This document shows, piece by piece, positions 36,591 to 48,170 of a stretch of 64,000 bases of DNA. This DNA is from Limnanthes douglasii subsp. nivea (lineage: Eukaryota > Streptophyta > Magnoliopsida > Brassicales > Limnanthaceae), in the NCBI GenBank assembly GCA_036936605.1, contig JAUPFV010000001.1:171324386-171388385 (forward strand), given 5' to 3'. Made by a program: the position numbers and the translations under genes. The notes beneath the pieces were generated by a model. The model did not search any database. It had not been told where the DNA came from and was given only the letters and a program-made list of their open reading frames with translations. Position 1 is the stretch's first letter, and the number at the start of each line of letters is the position of its first letter.

Positions 36591-39500
36591 GATTCTGATT
36601 GACACAGGAAGTCCGGCAAACATCTTGTTTTTAAGCTCCTACAAACAGATGGGAAACCCTTTGGTTATACAACGTTCGAACATGACCATTGTAGGCTTCA
36701 CAGAAAGTTTTGTAAAGGTGATTGGGGAGTTCGAAGAGGAAGTATTGTTGGTAAAATAAGCTTTTAAGAAAATGGTAAGGGTACTGTTAGTTGTGGTGGA
36801 CTGTCCAACATCTTACAATGCAATATTTGGGAGGTCTTGGCTCTCCAGAATGCATGTTGTGGCCTCTAAGGTCCACCAATGTTTGAAGTATGTTGTCCAG
36901 GGACAAGTAGGCATTGTCCGCAACAGCCTGAAGATAGTCAGGAAATGTTATGCAACAGCCCTTGCCCCTAAAATTTTAGGGTCAGTCAGAGTTAACAGAG
37001 ATTAGCAACTATTGGAGCCTTCTGCTGAGAAATATGAAATTAATGATCCCAGAGAGGCTCCCAGTGTTATAATATTTATTGAGGAGGTTGAAACCCACTC
37101 TCTAGAAAAGGGCAAGAATGTTAAAATTGGTTCCAAGTTGGCACCGAATTTAAAACACTGGTTATTATCCTTTTTTATAAGCAATCAACATGATTTCGCG
37201 TGATGTAATAGTGATGTCACCGGAGTACCATCTGATATTATTTCCCATAAGTTGTCGATCTGAAGTGATATCGCACCGGTTGTACAAAATAGAAGGTTTT
37301 TTTTCTAAGGAAAAAGGAGATGTGATTGTTCAAAAAGTTGATTGTATAACCAAGATGAGTCACAGTAAAGAATCTGAATACCTTTTGTGGACTGCCAACT
37401 CTGTTCTGGTTAAGAAAAAGAATGGCATGTGGCGCATGTTTATTGATTTCACTGACCTTAATAAGGCATGCCCCAAAGATCTTTATCCTGTTCTTCGGAC
37501 ATGGATGCCTTTTTAGGGTACAACCAGATACAAGTAGATCCTAAGGATCAAGATCACACTACTTTCATCACAGACAAAAGTCTTCATTGTTATAAGGTGA
37601 TGTCGTTCGGATTGAAAAACACTGGGGCCACTTTTCAGAGGTTAGTGAATAAATATTTTGCTAATTATATTGGTAGAAACATGGAGGTTTACATAGATGA
37701 TGTGATGGTTAAAAGCTTGGAGGAAGATGCACATATATTTGACCTTCAAGAAACATTCTCTAATTTAGAGGGTGTAAATTTAAAATTGAACCCTGAAAAG
37801 TGTGTATTTGGGTACGATCTGAAAAGTTCTTGGGCTACATAATAAGTAAGAAAGGAATTCAGCCTGATCCATATCAACTTAATGTTTTGCTAGCTATGGA
37901 CCCTCCTCAGAATATTAAAGAAGTTCAAAGACTGACAGGACGATTGGTTGTGTTGAATAGGTTTATTTCAAGATCATCCGACAAGTGCGCTCAATTCTTC
38001 CAAGTGTTGAGAAATTCTAAAGACTTTAATTGGTCTCAATAGTATGACCATGATTTTATTGAAATCAAGAAGCATTTGTCTTCACCCAAAACTCTCTTCA
38101 AACCTGTTCGGGGGAAAAGCTCTATGTATATCTAGCTGTATCAGAGTATGCAATAAGTGTTGTGCTAGTAAGAGAAGTAGAAAATTACCCTCGCCCGATG
38201 TATTACATGAGTAAAAGTCTGTTGGATGCTGAAAGAAGATATTTGGGGTTGGAAAATTGGCATTGGCCTTAGTAATTACAGCAAGAAAAATGAGACCATA
38301 CTTCCAAGCTCATTCTATTGTTGTTCGAACATCTTTTCCCTTAAAAAGTGTTCTTCAAAAAGCTGATGTGTCAAATAGAATGACCAAGTGGTCAGTGGAA
38401 CTGGGTGATTATGATATTGATTTTGCACCCTGGACAGCGATTAAAGCCCAGTCAGTGGTTAATTTCTTGGTAGAATTTCATGCTGATAGATCCCCCGGAC
38501 AGATGACGATGCTAAGAAAGAATGGATAGTTTGAACTGATGGTGGATCAAGTACTATGGGCTGTGGGGTTGGAATTTGTTTAACTTCTTTCTATGGTGAC
38601 AATATGTACGAGGCTATATGTTTTGGTTTCAGAGCTTCTAACAATGAATCTGAATATAAGGCAGCAATAGCTGGTCTTGAGCTGGTTCTCTTATGTGGGG
38701 CAAAGAGAGTCCAGTTATTGAGTGATTCCCACTTACTGATCCACCATGCTCAAGGATAATCTGAAGCAAAGAAAGAACAATTGATTAAATACTTGCTCAT
38801 GTTGAAACAAGTTGCCGCAAACTTAAAAAATATCTGTTATGAATACATCCCTAGATCGGAAAAATACTCTTGCAGACTCTGGGAAACTATAGCTTATTCT
38901 GAATCTTACCCATGGATTCTTGTACATGAACATCCTTCCATATAGACGGGTCAAGAGAAAAAAAGTGAAGAAAGTATGAGTATAATTGTTATTCAACATA
39001 AAGATTGGAGATATGATCTTATCCAGTTTATCTCCGATGGGATATTACTTCAGGATAAAACGGTAGCTAAGAAAATCAAGTACAAGGCACGTGGTTTCTT
39101 GATACTAAGAGAAGTTCTTTACAATAAATATTTCAGCAGACCTCTCATACGTTGCTTAGGATTTGACGAATCCAAAGTTGTGTTTCTGAACTACATGATG
39201 GAGAAGGTTCTGCACACTGTGGCTATAGGGCTCTAACCATAAGAGTTTTATTATCAGGATACTACTGGCCAACCATAATGACAAATGCTTAAGAGATGGT
39301 AAAAGAGTGTGATTCTTGTCAAAGATATGGGAATGAAATTCATGTGCCAGCAGTTCCTATGTAATCCATATCTGAACCAATACCCATTTTGCTAAGTGGA
39401 TAGTGGCAGCTCCTTTGGCTGAAACCACTTTGAAGGCTGTTATTAAATTTATCCTATCCAACGTATGCTGTAGGTTTGGGGTTCCTCAGAAGATTACTAC

Positions 39501-40140
39501 GGACAATGGGCCACAGTATGGTAATAAAGACATGGAAACATTCTGCACCTCCAGAGGAATTCAACATTGTTTTTCTTCTCCTTTCCACCCTCAAGAAAAT
39601 GGGCAAGTTCAAGTTGCAAATAGAACAATCTTGTTCGGATTGAAGAAAATTTTGGAGGGAGCTGTAAGAAAATGGCCAAGTTATTTACGAGAAGTATTGT
39701 AGGCCTACCGAACTACACCTCGGGCTGCTACACAAGAATCTACTTTTTCTCTGGTGTATGAGATGAATGCAATTACTCCCATAGAAGCTACATTACCATC
39801 TGACAGAGTCTAAAAATATTCTGAACATGCTAATTAATGATGTAGCAATCAGGAATCAGTTAGATTTGATTGAAGAAAGAAGAGTTAAAGCGCATCTAAA
39901 GACTGCGCATTACTAGGGTTTGATGAGGAGCAGATTTGCCTCAAAGTTAAAATAAGAGATTTCCAAGTAGGTTACAAAGTCTTAAGAAAAGTCTTTTTAC
40001 ACACCAAGGAATTTTTTTTGGTAAATTGGCTATAAACTGGGAAGGTCCTTATGTGGTCTGTAGGAAGCTTAAACCAGGAACATACAGGCTCCAAGACAAA
40101 GAAATGAGAGCACTAAAACACCCATAAAATGTTGAACATC
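36590..40140 (+). pseudogene. pol of Tat element 2 (PR-RT-RH-aRH-INT), broken
   Basis: Protease starts with RRILIDTGSPANILFLSSYKQM (36588 on) and runs to VDCPTSYNAIFGRSWLS. Reverse transcriptase: NSVLVKKKNGMWRMFIDFTDLNKACPKDLYP, a small deletion, GYNQIQVD, then MEVYIDDVMVKS with the catalytic YIDD (about 37685-37720). The first RNase H includes RPYFQAHSIVVRTSFPLKSVLQK. The second, archaeal-type RNase H covers 38530-38760 (TDGGSS, ESEYKAAIAGLELVLLCG, LLSDSHLL). Integrase runs from about 39130: YYWPTIMTNA, CDSCQRYGNEIHVP, then TTDNGPQYGNKDMETF and FHPQENGQVQVANRTI. Stops such as TTG TAG GCC for Leu-Trp-Ala fit transition mutations. Confidence 0.85.
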
Positions 40141-40670
40141 TCAGGTTATACTTTAAATAGAACTCTTTTGTAAAAATATACTTTTTAAGTATCAATGTAA
40201 ATATTAGGAGGCATACTATTTCCTACCTTGGTGGCGCAGGGAGGTTTTAATGAGGTGTCCGGGTTTTTTAATAATATCTTATGTCTTCTTCAAAAGTCTG
40301 GGGCAATTTTGTTTCAGGTCGGATATTAAATACTTGTTAACACCCCGGATCTCAAATGTCTTTGAGTTGATTGGATATATTGAACACTTGATCACATTTA
40401 TTAAACACATGTGGTTGAGGATGTTTGATACATTTGTTCAACACATCTGAAATATCAAAGGTTATCTAAACATTGGCCATAAAGAGTTAAACAAAGGAAA
40501 ATAAGGTATTAAAATCTGATCGGACTAAAACCGATCTATGATTCGCAAAATGCCTTGACTATTCAATAACTTTGAGTTTTACTATACAAAATTTGAATAA
40601 ACGATACAACAGAATTTCTTAGCCATCCAAGGACTTTAGTTTTTTAACAAAACAAAATACACAATAAAAC
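40141..40670. other. Spacer between pol and the antisense ORF of Tat element 2
   Basis: Contains TTCCTACCTTGGTGGCGCAGGGAGG followed by GGTTTTAATGAGGT (40243-40256), which is also present at the same place in Tat elements 3 and 4. No protein is recognisable. Confidence 0.6.
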
Positions 40671-41944
40671 CTTAGGGCTTGTTCCCTTCGGTTTTTCTTC
40701 ACCACTGTCTTTTTTGGGACTTTTGAGTTCAGCACTTGAGCTCTCACCAACTTCTTCATCGTCTTTGAAATCTACCCCACTAGAGTAGTTGTGTTTGTCA
40801 CCATCAGCCATAGTATGGAAAAGGAGGTCATCATAATCCATTAATTTCCACAAAGGACCAAGAGTACTCTTAGGAAAGGTCTCATGGAATAGTAAGACCA
40901 TATCAGACTTAACTCTATCATCCTTTTTATCTAGGGAGTTCACTATTTCACTAGCATACTTATCTATCCTTGCAGCTATTTCTTGAGCTTGTTTGCGTTC
41001 TAAATGAGCATTCTCTTTGGTTTTCTCTTGGACAGTTTTTCTAACTTGACTTTATCATCGAATAAAGTCTGGATAGTGTTGTCTGTAGCTGTTAGTTGCC
41101 TCTTCAAAGCTGTGATCTCATTAGAGGAAGAAGTCTCCAGTCCGGAGAGCTTAGTTTGGATGTCTTTGGTGGTCTCTTCTGACTTGGGAAGCTTTTTCAT
41201 CACTACTTGCTTTGCGCTTCTTGTCATTCTTCAAAATCTTTGGTGGTTTGTACGACCTACCATGATCCTTAACAGTAACTTCTATTACTTCCACCAAAGC
41301 AGCATTAATGCCTCCTTGGTTCTCCGAACCGGTCCATTCAGTGGTTGTTTGAGGTGGGTCTGTTGTGGTTTTCTTCTTTCTCTTGTTTATCATCTTGTTC
41401 AGATGGCTAGGGGATTTAGCCCTAGAAGGTAGTTAAAGTTTAGCATCTTTAGCCTCTGTCTTCCTCAAGATGACATCTGCATGATGAGGGGTGGTGAGCT
41501 CTTCCCAGGAGAGATCTATTCTCCTTGTCGTGTTCCACAGATGAGACCTCACAAAGTTTCTCGATGTGAAACAGTTATGGAAAGCATTGTCCCATTTCTC
41601 CACGGCCTAAGCATTTAGTTTGGCACAAATATCTTGACTTGCCTCTGTATCTGAACCCATTGCAATAAAAGGCGAGGGTTGTCTAACGCCTAGAAACGAA
41701 TTTCTCTTTAGGGAGAGGGTTTTAAGACTCTTGGACATATGACCCTGGTGGAAGAGGAGAAAGGCTTGAAACAAAGGGTAGTTTTCTAACCTTGGGTGCT
41801 TTTGAGAACGATGAACCCCTGGTTTATATTCACTTGTGATTGATTGTTTCCTTCATCAGGAGAAACAGGGAGGGCAACAACAATTCGTTCGTCTCTTGCA
41901 ACTTTCTCGCTCTCTCTAACTCGGATAAATTTAACCAACCTCAT
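40660..41944 (-). pseudogene. Antisense ORF of Tat element 2
   Basis: Opposite in direction to gag-pol and lying between pol and the 3' LTR. From an ATG at 41944 it reads MRLVKFIRVRESEKVARDER, then a stop, a decayed stretch, and a Lys/Thr-rich part (KKTTTDPPQTTTEW). A coiled-coil-like part follows (LSGLETSSSNEITALKRQL), then a conserved end: DMVLLFHETFPKSTLGPLWK...FHTMADGDKHNYSSG with an acidic/Lys tail. Frameshifts lie near 41160-41220 and 41000. The conserved end matches the antisense frame of Tat element 3. Extra ORFs of this kind are known in the Tat lineage; their function is not established. Confidence 0.7.
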
Positions 41945-42391
41945 TTTACTAGAGCGTTTTTGGCTGTGAACATATATGACTTGAACACAAATTTGAAGAT
42001 GTACTGAGCTTTCTCTGAGTAGAAATAATTGTAATTTTTGAAGACAATGAAACAGTAAAGAAAATTTATATATAGCAGTGTAAAGTGAGAGTTACCTAGG
42101 AGAAGGTAGAAAGATCTAATAAATGATTAAAGCCTAGATAAATTTCTAGCCTGGGCGGTACGAGAATCTAGGAGAAAAACGACTGAGAGGTCAAACCATC
42201 GCCTGACATGTGTCTCACGGTTGGAAAAAGACTCTTAGAATTATGAAGTGAAAAATCATTCCCCCCAAATTTCGAATATAGTGATTCTTGAAATTCTTAA
42301 CGAGAAAAGATAAAGTCTGCCGTTCGGATGCAACACCAGATTGGAAAGCATTAGTATTGATTTTTAAGAGTTAGCTCTTCCAAAGATTCTC
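41945..42391. other. Spacer between the antisense ORF start and the 3' LTR of Tat element 2
   Basis: No coding sequence seen. It would hold the promoter of the antisense ORF and, at its right end, the polypurine tract, which I could not define clearly next to 42392. Confidence 0.4.
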
Positions 42392-42750
42392 TGCAAGACC
42401 TAGATATTTTAGCTACTGAATCCAGTTTTAATCCGATGGGCAGTTCTGACAAATACACTATCAGATGAAACCGGATAGAACTAACATAGTGGAATATGAC
42501 TAAGCTAGATGGTGGTCATTTCACACCAAATTACTAATGGGTCTTTAAAATTGACCCGACTTCAAACAATCGGACCCGATAGGCTCATGGGTCATTAATT
42601 AAGTATAAATACCCCAACTACTTTCATTAATGAGGGTAATCAGAATTTACTGCTAGTACACAACTTAATTATCTCACTACTCTCTACTCTAAACATTAAA
42701 TTCCCAAACCACTTTACAAAATTATCCTTAAATAGAAATTAACCACACTA
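42392..42750 (+). repeat. 3' LTR of Tat element 2
   Basis: 359 bp, the same length as the 5' LTR, with roughly 10% differences by eye. Ends ..ACCACACTA (the terminal CA has become TA) and is followed by the AATGT target copy. Confidence 0.9.
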
Positions 42751-44640
42751 AATGTAACACACATGTTGTGTTGATGACACATTAACATGAACGTTCTAGT
42801 GAAATCGAAAAAAATCATTAACGACAAAAAAATGTCCAATGGATTTTTGAATATGTGCAGTGAAATGATGTTGTCGGAAACAGAGCTATCATTCAATAAC
42901 TATCTTTCAGAAATGCTCTGTGACTTTAAAGAATATCCGAAAGAAATCAAATACACTAAAAGTTGGTGAGGGATGTATGGTGATAAGTTATCACGTAAAT
43001 AACTACGAAGTCATGACATTTTTCTAACCAAACCACTAACCTCATCGAGAGCGCTCATTCCACCCTTAAGCGCTTCCTTGGTACGAGCAAAGGTAACTTA
43101 AAGTCTTTTTTGTTCAAGGTACATACTTTGCTGGAATTCCAACATGAGGACATTAAATTCTTATTTGAAAAGAGGTGATTGTTAGCCCTACATAAATTCG
43201 CTAACAATATGCACGGGAAGTTATTCAAATGTCTCTCACTATGGTTTGGAAATTTTTTCCGACGAAAGAGAGTGTGCTCAAAAATGGTAGTCGCGCACGA
43301 TATGCCTTGTGGTTGTGCAATACGAACTACGTATGATATACCTTGTTCGCATGAAATCTATGAATTTGTTCGCAAAGTCTTAAAGGTACCTTTACATTTA
43401 TTTCACGATCATTAGAAGAGGTTAAACATAGTTCTCCGTAGAGATATTACGATTATCGAGCAATTGAAAGCAAAACTTGATAAACTAGTACTCGATGTCA
43501 TGGAACCAAAGACAAAACATGCATAGAACATGTTTATAAAAATTGTTTGGCATCGTCCATCCAAAAACAAATTTTCTTTTAGAGCCTTTGGATAAACTAA
43601 AAGTGTGTCGGCCATCCATCTTCCAAACGTAAGTTATCTATAACAGCATCTGAATCATCCACTAAATGCAAAAAATCGTATCAAGAGCATTTGATAGATT
43701 CCGAGGAAACGAGTATGCCATCGCTAGTAAAATGTTTTAGAAGTCCAATGGTTATTTCGTATGAAGGTACCATAACGACGACTCCTAAATTTGGTAGGGA
43801 AACAAAGTTAAAAAACAAGGGAGTGATATTCTTACACAAGTAAGTGGGACGATGAATTCTAGTGGAGCGTTCAGTTGTGTTATAATGTTGGCTAATGAAA
43901 GTTTGGTTGATCCCAACGATAATTTAAACCAATTTCTCATTTTGTTTAGGCATTTAATAACATCCATCACTGATGTTAAATTCGATGCTATTGCGGGCAC
44001 CGCTCAATTGCGTTTGTGTTGAACGGACAACAAGATAGATGAATGTTGATTAGGGATGCCTTGTACAACGAGCTTATGGATTACACATCCATTTATGTGA
44101 ATATTTTTACAAGTATGAAAGATTTAATAGATATTGTGGAACGTGTGAATTGCTCTAGCGTTGTGGCTATCATGGAGTGTTGGATGACGATGCTCGACAT
44201 GGGAGTCACGATTGCATCTACGTTTAACTGCATATTCCACTTTGTAAGAGTGTATAAAACTATTCATCTTAGCTTCAAATTTCTTCCGTTAAGAGGTACA
44301 CCCCATTCGATGTCAAACCGGTTGGAAATCGGATTGGGTTGGGTCAACTCCAACCACTTTGTGAATGTAAGCATTTCATTATATTGTTGGTTCACTTAAA
44401 CTTTTAAACATCCAACCTATTATATGTCATTGATTGTGATTTTTTTTATTGTGTTTTCATTTTGTATCTTTCCGTTGCGACTGATGCCACATGTACAAGG
44501 TTACATCCTTATTTCCCAAATTTGTGTTCAATAGATGCGGAAGGTTGGGCATTACCGATTCATTCTTATTGCAAGAGATACGAAGAAATTAAAAATCATA
44601 GTCTCGAAGTAACTAATTTAGCCATTTTTTAAAGAAATTT
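42751..44640 (+). pseudogene. MULE transposase C-terminal half with SWIM finger and fused OTU protease domain
   Basis: Continues the frame cut at 35145: VTHMLC-stop-stop-HINMNVLVKS, where both stops are TGA in place of the usual Trp-Trp. The SWIM zinc finger is CGCAIRTTYDIPCSHEIYEF (43300-43370). After a basic linker an OTU-like cysteine protease follows at about 43980-44400: LIRDALYNELMDYTSIYVNIF, CWMTMLDMGVTIASTFNCIFHF, then LPLRGTPHSMSNRLEIGLGWVNSNHFVNV with the likely catalytic His. The usual GDGNC block with the catalytic Cys is degraded (near 43990-44030), so protease activity is lost. A final segment (LHPYFPNLCSIDAEGWALP) ends near 44640. Many stops. Confidence 0.78.
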
Positions 44641-45359
44641 TTCATTGTAATATATGTACAGTTTCCCACGCTAAAAATTTGTATGCTTTGAAGATTATGT
44701 GAACGGTAACAATAATATTAACATCTTCATTAGTTCTTATATTTTAGACATTACATAATTTTAAATATAAGTGCAAACAACGAAAATAGATAGATAGTTG
44801 ACAGAGTTGACATAGTCAATGTTTAAGGCGCGTTCATGGTGACGAATAATTCTATTCATGCTTGGACCATTTCTCGAAAGGATATTCCTTATCTTCTCTA
44901 GTTCCATCAGAATTTGGGTAAGTTATAATGTAGTTAGCTACCACGTTCGCTTTATTTTATAGTTCTTGCATCACATATTCAATCATATCTTTTGTAATAG
45001 TATTTTGATACCTCATACTGATAAACATCGCGGGTTTCATACTGGATTTTATAAGGGAGTGACTCAATTGGTATACTCGGCAAAGTGTTCAAATAATCTA
45101 ACCCAACAGCCACTTTTTCATGTCCACGTGGTTGGGGCATCATACATGTCGAACACGTTGTTTCCCTATCGTGCATCAAGTATATTATGCATATAACAAC
45201 ATCGATAAAACCAGACGTCCCTTGCGATATCGTACCTTTCACAAATTCAAAAGTTTTTAGTAGGTTCGCATTTTCATTCACATTCCAATTAGCGCGGATC
45301 TTTCGTTTACATAGGGTGATTCAACGAGGATATAACAAAGTAATGTCTACAAATTTGGC
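44641..45359. other. Stretch with no recognisable gene
   Basis: Follows the OTU end. Overlapping frames at 44966-45414 on both strands resemble nothing known and are most likely chance. Confidence 0.4.
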
Positions 45360-45720
45360 GGGGAACCAATATCATTTGGTGGGTTATCCCAACTTGGTGG
45401 GAACCTTTATATAATAATTTATGTGTTCCTAACTGGCGGGGGAGTATTTTTCACCCGACGGGGTAGAATTTCCTACCCGTCGGGTGGAAATTCCCCAACA
45501 TGTGTTGGTTTTTCAACCTGATGGGGGACAATGCCAAAATAAATCAACCTTTGGTTTTCTCTAATTCTTTACTTTTTGTGGCATTGTTGTTGGGCAGCCT
45601 CCCCTTCAGGGGAGTATTTTTCATCCTCTGATGGGAAACTCTCTTATCAGGGTAGAATTTTCTATCCGCAGGAGCGGATGTTCCGCACCGGTCGGGCTAA
45701 AGCTAAATTCAAATCTGCAT
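45360..45720. repeat. G+C-rich short-repeat patch with strong hairpin, middle
   Basis: Diverged units such as CTGGCGGGGGAGTATTTTTC, CAGGGTAGAATTTTCTATCC and GATGGGGGAC. The arms CACCCGACGGGGTAG (45452-45466) and CTACCCGTCGGGTG (45473-45486) pair almost perfectly around a 6-base loop. It resembles the patches at 33780-34160 and 47990-48170. Confidence 0.65.
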
Positions 45721-45989
45721 AGTTCATTAGAGTCTAATCAACCCTCAAAAAGGGTTTACCAAACATATGTGTACACATAAGTAAAAAAATATGTTATACA
45801 TAAAATAAAAGTTATACAACACACATGTGGAAAACCATCAAATGCTACCAATTCAAAACCATTGAATGTTATACAACACACATGTGCAAAACCAAATTGT
45901 TATATTATCCCACAACAAACAAAATACAAAAAATAATTGTTCATAAAAATACTTCACTAAAACGAAAAATATAATAACAAGATACTAGG

Positions 45990-47850
45990 ATGACATGGAG
46001 ACAGAGCCTTGTGATTTGAGTACTCTCTTTGTAAAATTTATGGCCTATACTAGAATTTCTTCAAGAGGTCGAATACGATTTATCGTATGAATCGCCTCTA
46101 CATCAGAACGGTCGTCGAGGATATACAGAGCCATGTGAAACCAAGCTTACTTTTCCCCATAAGCTACATACTAAGGCGTTGATGTCATACAACTTCCCGA
46201 TAAAGGTCATGTATACATATCGATCACATACAAATACTCCTACAAGTTTTCCCAATGCCTAACATCGATAAAATACCATAAATTATCGCCTCTCGTTAGC
46301 TCAGATCGAGCTGCAATGGGATCCATCTGCTTCATTTGGATCCAACCAAATTATCTCATCACTCGATCCGGAAGATATACCTCACTTACAAGCATAATAC
46401 AAATATGGTTGTGATACAACCCAATCTCATACACCATAAACACCTTTCTAATGTCAAGATAGGGCTGAAAAATCACTTGCAGACGAACAAATACATAACA
46501 TTTTAAGAAACTAATCGGTGAAGTAAAAATTAACAGTAATTAAATATCATTACTTACATCATTCTCCTTTTGAGCGACATAGATGTCGTGGTATTAAAAC
46601 TTTTACTAAAAAATTATACGCGTAAGTTTTTTGGTCAACTAACTAAAGGTCTTCGGATCAGTTGGACTATAAGCACTATTAACATGAACCCAAAAATATG
46701 AGAAATGGTCGTAGATCCAACAATCCAATAACCCGAAGAAACCAACAAAACTCTTCATCAACGTTTTGGAAATTCCTTACACACTCTTATACAGTCACGC
46801 CAAAACATATGCACCATATCTAACTAAACATATCTAAGTGCTCCAAATGGATGAGTTAATCATCCTGAATATTTTTTGGCTTGTGTTTGTGAATAAGGTA
46901 CAACCAAGAAAGAACAGGATGTACGCACAAGAAGCTTGTGTAGTCATAGTAGCGGTACATGCGACATTAAAATCTAAATACTCGTCTCCCAAAATCTGCT
47001 TCGTAAGCCATCATATACCAAAATCGGTCTCATCTTGCTACTTTATTTCTTTTTGTATTACCCTTGCATAATTATAAACAGCTCACCATATTTGATATAA
47101 TACTGGCCATCATGGGTGGTCTTAAACGACTCGAGTATTCTATCTTTCGCCGGGAGGCCGGTAATGACATACACGTTGTCCAACATGATAGTCATCTCGC
47201 CGAAGGAGAACTGGAAGGTGTTCGTCTCCTGATGCCACCGTATGATATATACCTCGTCCAACTGTGAGTTTGAGTTGTATTTGGATAAGTGGCGCATAAG
47301 AGGCCAAAATGGAGTTGCTTCAACGAGAGCCTTCATTGATTGCTGGTTTTTCAAATCCCATTGGTGAAGTAAACTGTATTTAGGGTGGACTATAATACCC
47401 GAACAAGACTGAAATAATTAAAAATGTATCAATATACAAAATTAATATGGGCATAAAATAAAAAAAAACAACAAATAATGTGACACGTTAATTATATGAC
47501 TAAAGTTACCCATGAAAGTGTGATAAGCCTCATGGTGCATGCAGTCCGGAAAAACATATTACAATATTTTAAGCAAAAAACAAATGCTTCTTGCTCTCTA
47601 GATCGTCAGGACGTACTTGTCTACGAACCACTAGCTCTTCTTCATTAGCATCATCACCCGACTCCTTGCAATGTGATTCATCCCTTATAGTACGCTCTCT
47701 AGCACTTTCCAACTTTTTTTTCTGTACCGAACGATCTGAATGCTCAGAACTCTTTTTCCACTCTCCTTGGCTAGCTTCCACCACATGGTAGCCATTACCG
47801 CTACCACTGCAAGTGAACCTTCTTCGAACTAGGTTTGGCTTCTTCACCCC
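45990..47850 (-). pseudogene. Plant mobile domain (PMD) protein, decayed
   Basis: PMD proteins are plant proteins often carried by, or derived from, transposons. The N-terminal part (47847-47569) is a charged Lys/Glu/Arg-rich region. The PMD core at 47354-47058 reads PFWPLMRHLSKYNSN, then YIIRWHQETNTFQFSFGEMT and IMLDNVYVITGLP, the usual 'RW..ET.TF....GE.T..L.D...L.GLP' signature. A distal part around 46400-46200 shows SEVYLPDRVMR-stop-FGWIQ and HWENL, matching the usual PDRVLRQFG..WENW end. Stops interrupt it at several points. It faces the MULE transposase tail to tail. Confidence 0.7.
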
Positions 47851-47989
47851 GACCTTTCAAAGATTTTTCCGACCATGCAATTTGTTGTCTACAACAACAA
47901 CAAAGATTATTTTGTTTCAAATTTTAACCAAAAATATGTTGAAGGTAATCTATTGCATAGATAAGTCCTCGTCTAGCTAAATCTCCCGC

Positions 47990-48170
47990 AATTCAGGTTG
48001 GGCTCTTTCACCGGGTGGGAGAGAAATTATACATATAAAAATAACGTCCCGCCGAGGGAAAGTGCATAGCCTTGGTATGAAATTTTTAAACCTATGAAAA
48101 ATAACGCCCCACCGAGGTTTAAGAACCAACTCTAGATGGATGGATGATTCTACCTGGTGGAGATAAGAAC
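47990..48170. repeat. G+C-rich short-repeat patch, right
   Basis: Units such as CACCGGGTGGGAGAGAAATT, AACGTCCCGCCGAGGGAAA and AACGCCCCACCGAGGTTTAA, similar to those at 33780-34160, lying upstream of the PMD pseudogene as the left patch lies upstream of the transposase. Confidence 0.6.

Larger units (their letters stand above)
35146..42750 (+). mobile_element. Tat element 2: Tat-lineage Ty3/gypsy element, nested in the MULE
   Basis: 7605 bp with two 359-bp LTRs and a 5-bp target duplication. Order: LTR, primer-binding site, gag, protease, reverse transcriptase, RNase H, archaeal-type second RNase H, integrase, then a 2-kb spacer with an antisense ORF and the 3' LTR. The second RNase H places it in the Tat lineage. 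LTRs differ at roughly a tenth of positions by eye, so the insertion is old. Gag's C-terminal part and the start of protease are deleted, and many stops interrupt the rest. Confidence 0.92.
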
